From Echinostoma caproni (Eukaryota; Platyhelminthes; Trematoda; Plagiorchiida; Echinostomatidae), in the NCBI GenBank assembly GCA_900618425.1, contig UZAN01041564.1, forward strand, positions 1-57,250: a DNA stretch of 57,250 nt. Reading direction: 5' to 3'. The number at the start of each line of letters is the position of its first letter. The stretch's first letter is position 1. Both the position numbers and the translations under genes were made by a program. Under the pieces are notes generated by a model. It was not told where the DNA came from. It ran no database searches and was given only the letters and a program-made list of their open reading frames with translations. Shown here piece by piece: positions 49,173-57,250 of the stretch.

Positions 49173-49361
49173 CTATGCTTTGATTTTCTCCACCCAGCGT
49201 TCAAGGCGTCGCTTTGGATTAGGAATGGGCGAACCGTCAGCTTCGTAGATCGTTTCGCTCACACCCAAGGTTTTCCTACAGTTGACTCGTATAAGATGGA
49301 ACAGCTTACGGGAATTACCATGGTGACAGCACGTTCCATTTCGGACGCGCGTCGAAATCAC
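49173..49361 (-). pseudogene. LINE connector between endonuclease and RT
   Basis: Contains KLFHLIRVNCRKTLGVSETI followed by YEADGSPIPNPKRRLERWVE and a stop at 49173-49175. In related elements this stretch links the endonuclease to the reverse transcriptase. Here it is cut off from both by stops. Confidence 0.65.
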
Positions 49362-49509
49362 CAGATTTCACGACCTCTGCACAGGAAGTTTTAGTTACTT
49401 CTCATTATAAGTCGTGTTAGGTTATGCTCGCTGCCGGTCGGAGGTGACCGACGTGTGTCAAGGAGGCGCAGAGACTCAGCGGAAATCCAGGCTGTCACGA
49501 CACGGCGTT

Positions 49510-50258
49510 TCAAACCATGACTAAGCCAGCAGAATGCAGAACATTCTTGATGAGCGACCGGTGCTCATCGCTGTTATCAAGTTTGGTTGATTCTAGCTTT
49601 TCAGCTAGCGCGTTTTGAAAGACGGCTAAGCATGCTGGTTGAGGCCACTTGTCGCAGTCTAACCGACGCTGTGTCGTGCATTTCGCATACCAACCGAAGC
49701 ACATGGATATTTTGGTGCAAACTAGCGGTTGATGGCATTCGAGGTGGTGCTCCAGTACGATCGACAATCTTGTATGCAACCGCGCTGTTTGTGGCTTATA
49801 GCGATGTGGTCTATCTGAGTTTGTCGTTAACTCGAGGAGGGTGGACGCCAACGGGCGTATCGGCAGTCGGATCGTCTGAATTCCGAACTGGTGAGCAATA
49901 GGCGATGATAAGGACATGGAGCCAAAAGCCGTTCCCCGTTTTCCGAGCGACAGGAATCTAGTCCGAAAAGACCACCCAGATGCGCCTTACTTAAAATCAG
50001 TCGGTTTACTCTAGCATCCGTATCTCCTGCGAAAATCACGATATCCGACCGACTTACCTTACGCAAAAGTTCGTGTAGCTTCCGGTAGACAGTTTCTTTA
50101 ACGGTGTCTGGGCTACAGTTCGTGGGTGCGTACGCTGAGATGACAAATAAGTTGCATCTTTCGGAGCAACGACCATCTACTTTGCTCGAGCCTCTAAGTT
50201 TCACTGGGCATAACCTTCTGTAGACTGGGATCCAATCCAGGAGCGCGGCTTCAGCCAT
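49510..50258 (-). pseudogene. LINE AP-like endonuclease, broken
   Basis: 50258-49827 contains EAALLDWIPVYRRLCPVKLR, NLFVISAYAPTNCSPDTVKE, then SDIVIFAGDTDARVNRL, HLGGLFGLD and WRPPSSS. 49917-49510 continues in another frame through HQPLVCTKI to QNALAEKLES and LHSAGLVMV. Related endonucleases have GDFN in the AGD motif; here it reads GDTD (about 50010-50030), so a catalytic Asn is lost besides the frameshift. This region is the counterpart of the inverted fragment at 47017-47316. Confidence 0.8.
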
Positions 50259-52051
50259 CTCGCTGACAGTCCCGCCAACGCCAGCAACGCCAACTGATAG
50301 CCAATAAAGAACTTTCAGATACGACCTACTACTGTTTGAGGTTTCTTCATTAATTGTGAAATGTTATTGGTCAGAATGTGCCAGCAGTGACTGAGAGACG
50401 AACTCAGCTTCTATCCATACCAGGTGAAATAAGAGCTGAAAAATACATCGTGGATAACACTAAAACCACCTTCCAACAAACAACTATTGCACGGCCTGAT
50501 CCCATCGATTAATATGTATTTGCTGTTGCCGAAATGCAGCTCGACGCAGTCAAAGTATCTTATTTCGTTGCGGAGTTCTCAATTGACTGTCACTCACATT
50601 CGTCAACTGTAGGCTGTTAGATAGTATTACCACTAACACAAAGTGGCTATTCAAAAACCCCAGGGAAGACCAGAACGTCATTTTGTGCCCATTTTCATTC
50701 ATCCCTCGGTTGACTAGACATTTCGTGAAATCCTGTGTTTCAAAGCAGTTTGTTCCTCTAGACCAGTTATCGAATAAAACAACAGTTTTAATTCATGACT
50801 TCCTTAATTGTTGAGCGACAAGGTTGAACAGAACACCACAATGAAACACATATTAAAACAATCAATTTTATTTTAATGGTGCCTTGAAGAGAATCTTGAA
50901 ATATAATGTTCGTTTAATTAAATCAGTATTGCGTCCTAGTGACAACTAAAATGCCCTCATAACGTGATTTCTAGTGTTTCGTGAAATTCATAATGCTTCT
51001 GAACGTTGAGTGCGCACGTCAGTGGTTGGTTCATCGATTCTGTGATCCCATCAACAACGAACCGACCTAATTGGATGATACGTGATACGTTTCACATTGG
51101 CTGTATTACAAAACATTGATTTATGTTGCTGATAATGAACAACATGTTCCACAATATATATTCCATTGCACGGTAAGCTTTTTATTTTCACGGCATTGGA
51201 TACGAGGCATTGTCTCCTGTCATTGGACAGCTAAGCCACCAAAGATCCTCAAAACAACTAATTTCTCGTTGGATTTTTTCCGTGAGGTTAGTTGCAGAGA
51301 TGCTCTTCTACTAGGTGAATCACGTTGTCATAATATAAGATGAATAATAAAACTTGGGATCATGTCGACTTCACTCCTGTCGATCAACACTGGCCTTGGC
51401 TGATCCGTTGGTTGGTTTCAGTTATTACCGACCGCAGCAATCAAGTATGGAAGTGGTTGAAATTATCACTTAACTTAGACGTTTTGCGTCAATGCTATGT
51501 TGGGCTGTTCAAGAAACTGAAAGCTTCGGTTAAGTACTCTTCCCACCATGATTGGGTGCATGTGAGGTGGAGGAAGACGCAATAGGACATTAGAAATATG
51601 TAGCAAACAAACTGAAGCTAGATAACATAAAAGTGCACAATTTTCTGGCCTATCCCGACGTACATGGTTTGGGAAAGCCGTAAGAGATAGGATAAAACAG
51701 TATCCAAGACAGTGAAAAGAGGACTGAAACAAACTACTTCAAACAAACTAACGAATGCGAAGAACTGCATCCGCATTTGGTTTAGAAGATAGAATAAAGG
51801 AATAAAGAGCTTAATAAAGTGGTTTTCAGCTATGAAGACGTTCAAATTGGATGAAACAACTGCTTTGATACGCTCCTAAAACAACTTCATAACGGAGATT
51901 GTGGGTTTTTTGCCCATTATTTTGCCAGATGAACCCTAAAATGTATCTGTGCTATCCAGTGGACACTGCATAATTTGTTTGACTCCGTTTTTTATCGGCT
52001 TTCTTTGATGTTCGTAGTTGAATAAGGAAGTTCTGATTCACCGTTTCACCA

Positions 52052-52065
52052 TCTCTCTCTCTCTC
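52052..52065. repeat. (TC)7 microsatellite
   Basis: Uninterrupted TC dinucleotides in intron 5, about 150 bp before the minisatellite. Confidence 0.85.
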
Positions 52066-52211
52066 CTGAAACTCACCTACTCACCCACTCTGAAAACAAA
52101 TTTCGGTGAGATTCGCTAAACATATGAAACGGAATGCTACTCACTGATAGAAGCACGTGTTATTGTGATGTACCAAATAGTCCATATAGTCTGGCGAACT
52201 ATACATTTTCA

Positions 52212-52313
52212 ACTTCAAGTGAATCCGTTGTAACTTCAAGTAAATCTGTTGTAATTTCAAGTGAAGCCACCGTAACTTCAAGTGAATCCGTTGTACCTTA
52301 AAGTGAATCCAAC
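52212..52313. repeat. 21-bp minisatellite, about 4.9 units
   Basis: Unit ACTTCAAGTGAATCCGTTGT plus A, at 52212, 52233, 52254, 52275 and a partial at 52296. Units 1 and 4 are identical over the full 21 bp; units 2, 3 and 5 differ by a few substitutions. The length is a multiple of three, so the - strand shows a repeating L-K-L-x-x-I-H/Y peptide with no stop, which is a by-product and not a gene. Confidence 0.92.
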
Positions 52314-52512
52314 CAATCGCACTCGTTTGGGAATCCCACAAGATGATTGCTGTTTCGGCCGTCAAATGTCACCGATTACACCGGCTCTGTCTAAACCCCA
52401 TCCAGTCCGAATGAACTCACCTCCCCCTTAAACAAACAAAAGTACTTCTTGAGTGAGTTACCGAGCGAGGTTGAATGTTTCGGTGGGGTGAGGTGTGCCG
52501 TCCACCCCCCCT

Positions 52513-52526
52513 CCACACACACACAC
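52513..52526. repeat. (CA)n microsatellite in a C-rich patch
   Basis: A short CA run flanked by CCACCCCCCCTCC and CCCGTTCCACCCGGG. The adjacent upstream stretch (52470-52500) is G-rich (GGTGGGGTGAGG), giving marked local strand skew; no gene is seen. Confidence 0.75.
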
Positions 52527-55324
52527 CCGTTCCACCCGGGAACATTATGTTCGTGATCGTTGATTGAGTGTGCGTTCTATAGATACAAATGAACAAACCC
52601 GGAGCTAATTGACCTTTGTCGGTCGGGTAAGGAAGCGAATCACGTCAAGATGGATCGATAAATCGGTCAACATGCCCAGATGTGAATGTGAGCATGATTT
52701 ATTGCATGAGTAGAGTCAGTCAAGGCCCACAGTAACCCAATGAGTAAATTCCTTTGAGGCCGAGTTTCTCTCGAATAAAACCAATTCATTTGAATCAAAT
52801 GCGATTGCTTACGTATTTTTGCCATTGAAATGCACACTTGAGAAGATACTCAACAATGGTGAAAATGGTGCAGGTAGTAGCAGTATTTCACCTGAGTAGC
52901 AAGATCAAATTCGAACCTATTCAACATAAATCATGTTTTCTCTGTCATGCCTTAACTGATTAATGCATTCAATCCACAATGCCAATGGTAATAATCTGTT
53001 ACCTGCGGCTTCTCCCTTTGCTACTCAGCTTCATCGCATAGGTTCTTATCTCTGTTGAATCATGGTATCTTTTTCACATACTGATTACATCTGTGCGATC
53101 AATTATAGTTTAGTCAATGAGACAGCTGGTGATATGAATTAGTTACAGTTATCCACGATCCTACAAGCAATGGTAACTCTGTACTGAGTGTTCCATGGGG
53201 TATTAAGTAGAGGTCAGTAAAATATCCTAACCACGGTTGTCTTAATACTGACTATCGAATAAGAGAAAAGGTTCAGTGTCACCGCGAATTTCACTTTACA
53301 GTACAGTTCCCGTATGTGTTACCACGAAAGATTGCATAGATTGCCGATTACATTCACTAAACAATGCTGATTATAATTGAGAGTTCTAACTAAGCGTCCG
53401 GGTGAAATAGCACAATTTTAGTGCGATATCTAGCTTCCTGGATACTGTTAGCAACTAGTACCTTCGAGACGTTGGAATAATATGATTTATGTTCGTCGGG
53501 GATGAGCGAAGTATTTGGTTAGCTTTTAGTGTAACTTTCATGATTCCCATGGCAGTCAATCTTGGCTTTGTGGGTATCCGATAAACTGAAAAGGTCACGT
53601 AACACTACATGGCTACATGATTGAGTATTGTTTGCGGATGTAAACATAGAGCGCATCATTTGAATGTACAATTGTTTTTAATTTGGTTGACGCTACCCGA
53701 CAATATGGAGCTTCAGGACATTGGCTCCTTCTTTTGGAATGAATTGGACTACGGTATATGCGACAAATTCAGTTTTCCGTTTGGAATAAACAGGAAAGAG
53801 TGATGAGCAGTTTGTGGAAAACTTGTGCAGATTTTGAAGGCGGATCAAAGGATAAATTGGGCATACAACAGCGTATTCGGCAGTCCATGTTTCAGTTGCA
53901 TTTAAATCAACTGCGGCATGAGGGATTTAGGGTGGCTGTATATGAGTTTTTCTGTTTCTAATAATCATTCCGAATGCGGAACACCAACTACATAAACATG
54001 TTCCGTCTACCAAAATGAACAAATGGGTTCTTCTACAAAGTTCTACCGTTCATCTTTCTGCTAAAAATGCTGGTAAATGCCTCCTTATCCCCCCCTCAGT
54101 ATGTCAAATTAATTTATTCTGTATGCTAATAAAGCCAAAAAGTGAACTAAACGTCTTTTTGTTCTCAGCCTTATTCTTTTAAATTCGTCTTCGCAAGGAT
54201 TCATCTTCCTTTCGGCACCCTGATGCAATGAGCGAGGCTAGTTTGTGATGGATCTATATTCAAGCATTTTAACACAGAGTTCTTGTCATACAGTAGATAT
54301 GACCAAAAGTTCACACATTGAGCTCCACCATCGCGTGTTGCTTTGGTGAACCCCCTGGTGTTATAACCATTGAGGTAAACACTATCACGGGGAAAGTTGT
54401 GATCCAACCTAAGCACTATTACCAATCTTTCCTTTTTGTTTGTGTCGGATAGCAGTTATTTGCTTCTCCACCTCTTCATCTCTAGCAATTGCTTGTATAT
54501 GTGCGTTTACAATAGAAGATGACGGAAACATAATATCAAGAAAAAATGGACCGAAATGGGTCTTCCTTGATGTTCTTTATAACACTAAAGATAATGCAAT
54601 ACCAGTTTACGTATATCTTAATGGCAGGCGATGCCTCAGGTTATTCAGCGGTGCATCCTCTGATCACGAAAAAATGACTCACTTGATTACCAGCTTTCAT
54701 GCATTACTTTTAAATCCTGATCACTTGCTCGTTTTACCGAACCACTAACTGCCTCATTCTGTGCGTTGAAGAATCGTACTTTCTGCCAGGGATTACTTTC
54801 CTGTTGGTGAGCTCTCATCACATTTGATCATGAGGTCAGGCGTTATGTTTTGAGGCACCGCATGCCTGATATTTACTACTATCGGTGTTTTAAATAGATC
54901 ACACTCATGAGTGCTGTACTCACTTACACAGTTGTGTCTACTCCTCTTTCTTAACTTCTCCTGATCTATCATCAACTTCTTTTGAGAAATTCCTAACCGG
55001 CCGATCACTTCACTACTGTTATTTAATGGTTTGATGATGCGAACGCTGGCCTGGGATTGTGCATTTTTGCGTGATTTAAACTCTGAGGGTGAGCCGTTTG
55101 AACCAAATAAATTTCCCTACTTGCAGCCCTTTCCATTTCATTTATTCTTTTATGCCAGAATTACGTTCCTTTTCAACGACTTCTACCGTAAAATACTCCC
55201 CTTTATATTTTTGAAATGATAATAGGGGAATCGTGTTGGTCCGAATAACTCTAAACAATCTCGTTGGTAGTAGTGCTTTAGACCACCGGGTTTAGTTTTT
55301 GAAATATATTCCATGTTTATGACG

Positions 55325-55520
55325 GGCGGTGGTGGCCCGGCGCTAAGTTCACTAAATTATCACCCCGGGGGACGTGTGTTTTAATTCCACTATGACCAAC
55401 TAACTTTCCATTTTGTGTATTGCATGGCTGCTCTTTGATTGGCTGCTTCCCATTTCGTGAACACGGTATCTCTTGTTTATTCCATAAAAAAAGTAAAAAT
55501 GAAAAATGAAAAAATAATAA
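55325..55520 (+). mobile_element. tRNA-derived SINE-like copy 4
   Basis: Head GGCGCTAAGTTCACTAAATT, then GGGGGACGTGTGTTTTAATT (B-box position about 55378-55390, degraded). Body: CCATTTTGTGTATTGCATGG, CTGCTCTTTGATTGGCTGC. Tail: an A-rich AAAAAAAGTAAAAATG. The body matches copy 2 (GTGTTGCATGGCAGCTC) closely. It lies 510 bp before exon 6. Confidence 0.65.
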
Positions 55521-56029
55521 CACCATTGAATTGGATGCGAACACAAATACACATCTCTCTAGATTATAATAACAACAAGTTGGTTTAAAAGATGGAAAAT
55601 TTCAGAAAAACCCAGGTGAATAAGGATAGTTTTGACAACGATTAAACTTAAGAACTTAACCCGGTGAGCATTGCTTGCCCCTGTGCAACGAAAAATACTT
55701 CCGTAAGGTTATTATGAAGCTGATAAATTACTGTACTCTATACTTCATGGTGGCAAGCGCTGTTAATTTTGTATGCCATAGCTCTGCTAAGTGATTGTAT
55801 GGTCTATTTACATCACAATTTTTAGTTGATTTTTTTCCATAAAATCAAGAGTGATAATATATGTGCATCGAATCTCAGTCATCAACGTTGTCCCACCAGA
55901 ATGTTTAGTCTAAAAGTGCTAGAATCCTAACGGTTATTTTTATAAAACATTTTTGCAGGATGACAATATTCTCTACCTAATAGATCCATAACATTTTGCC
56001 CCATTTTTTTCCAATTCCACATTTCACAG

Positions 56030-56412
56030 ATTTGAAAACCAGTCTTGTTTACGAAAGTCCGCTTGACCAAAATGATGATGACGGAGACCCCATCGTTTCC
56101 GGGACGTCAGGGGTTGGAAATAGTTCACTGTGCATGAGCCACGTGGAAATTCCCGGATCGGTGGACCGTCCGCAAGCAGACTATCGGGCATTGCCTTGTC
56201 CACGTCTTCCAGATAATCTCACCGGGGATACGGTACCGTTGGTGAACGTGAATTCGATTGTACTGAAAGACGATAGATCCAACAGAAAAGAAAATGTCGA
56301 GGATAAATGTGCTGATGTTGGTGGTGGTAATGGTGGGGAAACAAATCCACTTGCTCAATCGGAAAGAATTAAACCTCACTCAAATCACGTGCGAAAACAA
56401 GACATTGTGTAG
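56030..56412 (+). CDS. Shaw: Shaw K+ channel last coding exon: C-terminal tail and stop
   Basis: Completes Asn587 and encodes residues 588-713, ending in TAG at 56410-56412. It opens LKTSLVYESPLDQNDDDGD; the rest is Ser/Asn/Asp-rich and probably disordered, with a Gly run (DVGGGNGGE), ending VRKQDIV. No domain is recognised. Assignment rests on the acceptor (CATTTCACAG), matching phase after exon 5 and a 127-codon open frame with codon-like composition. The final D-I-V fits the class III PDZ-ligand pattern (acidic at -2, hydrophobic at 0), which is only suggestive. A different last exon beyond the window cannot be excluded, but the stop codon here closes this transcript. Confidence 0.82.
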
Positions 56413-57250
56413 TCAAGGTCGAACTTGAATCCGACGCACTCCTGGAGCAGCTCTCCGTTTTTCTCACTTGTATATGTATGACTGTGAAAGAACGATGTTT
56501 ATCAGCTGATTTACCCAAATTTAGGATAACCACATACGGTCCATCCATAAAAATTATATTGAAACATTCATATCCCCCCGAATGGCCCATGAAAAAAGTC
56601 AAAAGAAAAAAATTTCGAAAATTATTTTGTTTAATGTTCATTGTATCAGTTCATCAAAAAAACGTTGATGATACCGCCGAAGCTGAGATACATCCTCGAT
56701 ACAAAATATAATATTATGATCAGTTATTGTGTAATAATTTATATCCCTTAAACGTTTAACGCATGTAAACCACAAGGAAACGTTCGCTTCTTAATTAGTC
56801 CCTAAAATGGTAATTAAAGCAAACTGTAAAGTATAGGTTATTCACAATGCACCAGTTAATGGTCAATTGCAAGGTGGACCTCAATCAACTGATCTAAATT
56901 CAATCAGAATCAGGTCAAGGTCATGTACATAGAAAGGTCAATATGCAGCACCTATATAACCAGGGTAAAACCAATGGAGCAATTAAAAATACACCGGAAT
57001 TGTAGAAAGCAAGTATAAAACAAACCAATTTGCGATGAGTGAGCTAAGTTCAGAATTGAAGCGTTCAAGTTTCATGAGAAATCGGGCAGGATGAGGCATC
57101 AAGGGAGATCGGTAGGCATATATGCGAGCGAATATGCACTGATAGTGCGCTTGGGAGTAACAGGGCGCAAGGGTTGATCATTACTTTGTGGATAACGAAC
57201 GGTAGGTATATGTATGTCGTAAAACGATGAAGTGACAGTGGATTTCATAG
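56413..57250 (+). other. 3' UTR and downstream flank
   Basis: No canonical AATAAA follows the stop within the window; ATTAAA variants lie at 56813-56818 and 56982-56987. An open frame at 56478-56711 (77 codons, Lys-rich) has no recognised domain and most likely falls in the 3' UTR. No further gene is visible to the right edge. Confidence 0.6.
56813..56818 (+). terminator. ATTAAA polyadenylation signal candidate
   Basis: Most common variant of the polyadenylation hexamer, 400 bp after the Shaw stop. A second copy is at 56982-56987. Neither is followed by a distinctive GT-rich element that I can point to. Confidence 0.25.

Larger units (their letters stand above)
47317..50300 (-). mobile_element. 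Degenerate APE-type non-LTR retrotransposon (RTE-like LINE)
   Basis: About 3 kb on the - strand, antisense to the channel gene, with in order: AP-endonuclease piece (50258-49510), connector (49361-49173), reverse transcriptase (49166-48254) and C-terminal region (48111-47600). All parts sit in different frames separated by stops and frameshifts, so it is dead. The 3' end is marked by GTTGGCACCAG running into a (TA)n tract at 47360-47317, as expected for the microsatellite tail of such elements. The 5' end near 50.3 kb is inferred from where similarity fades, so 5' truncation is likely. The EN-RT order and the late YGCETW-type and RWLGHVLRMP-type region point to the RTE group; clade is not certain. 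Confidence 0.88.
43554..56029 (+). other. Intron 5 of Shaw (12.5 kb), repeat-rich
   Basis: GTAAGT donor, CATTTCACAG acceptor. This is the largest intron and holds most of the mobile DNA: the antisense LINE with its TA tract, the inverted endonuclease fragment, the 21-bp minisatellite, CT and CA microsatellites, and SINE-like copy 4. Stretches 43.7-47.0 kb and 50.3-52.0 kb show nothing I can name. Open frames between 53.6 and 55.2 kb (60 to 102 codons, both strands) have no recognised domain. Confidence 0.9.
7431..56412 (+). other. Shaw: Whole gene: Shaw-type (Kv3) voltage-gated K+ channel, six coding exons
   Basis: Six exons of 279, 228, 745, 303, 204 and 383 nt sum to 2142 nt, that is 713 codons plus TAG. 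Phases at the five junctions are 0, 0, 1, 1 and 1, and every junction keeps the frame. All introns begin GT and end AG (donors GTAAGC, GTGAGT, GTGAGA, GTGGGT, GTAAGT). The order T1 domain, S1-S6, cytoplasmic tail is complete. Family knowledge: four such subunits form a plasma-membrane K+ channel that sets resting and repolarising current in neurons and muscle. Shaw rather than mammalian Kv3 is favoured by the S4 (FFSIVRVMRLFKLTRH) and S6 (PVPVIVSNF) sequences. Start and stop of the coding region are well supported; untranslated exons, promoter and polyadenylation site are not resolved. Confidence 0.95.

Noticed and set aside
52141..52365. Repetitive Leu/Lys peptide frame on the - strand
   Set aside because: By-product of the 21-bp minisatellite, whose period is divisible by three.
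1..57250. CRISPR arrays, bacterial operons, phage or integron-like systems
   Set aside because: The window has spliced eukaryotic exons, LINE and SINE relics and microsatellites; no regularly spaced identical repeats with unique spacers were seen.

Overview
The window is eukaryotic, AT-rich intronic DNA holding essentially one protein-coding gene: a Shaw-type (Kv3/KCNC family) voltage-gated potassium channel on the + strand. Six coding exons (7431-7709, 17553-17780, 28868-29612, 34574-34876, 43350-43553, 56030-56412) join in a consistent frame through five GT-AG introns of about 5 to 12.5 kb. They give a complete 713-residue channel: T1 tetramerisation domain, S1-S6 with the TVGYGD selectivity filter, and a long cytoplasmic tail. 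The gene covers about 49 kb of the 57 kb.

The host is probably a flatworm, most likely a digenean fluke. This is inference from the Shaw protein sequence, the few small exons separated by huge AT-rich introns, and a decayed APE-type non-LTR retrotransposon whose protein resembles RTE-like elements known from trematodes. Two single N bases (14441, 22383) point to a draft assembly.

Layout. 1-7430: 5' flank, mostly featureless, with a CpG-rich, CA-repeat-containing block near 0.95-1.12 kb and two tiny upstream ORFs directly before the start codon. 7.4-29.6 kb: exons 1-3 (T1 domain, T1-S1 linker, S1 to pore). 34.6 kb: exon 4 (S6 and proximal tail), whose read-through gives a short alternative C-terminus followed by AATAAA. 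43.4 kb and 56.0 kb: exons 5 and 6 (distal tail). Intron 5 carries the main mobile DNA: a broken antisense LINE at about 47.3-50.3 kb ending in a (TA)n tract, back to back with a second, inverted fragment of the same endonuclease region, plus a 21-bp minisatellite at 52.2 kb.

Four short copies of what looks like one tRNA-derived SINE family are scattered at 8.1, 32.2, 33.8 and 55.4 kb in both orientations. I did not find a CRISPR array, an operon, an rRNA gene or a convincing functional tRNA. The most interesting leads are the SINE family, the inverted LINE pair, the possible alternative channel C-terminus, the reduced S4 charge pattern, and an unexplained coding-like island at 18.2 kb in intron 2.
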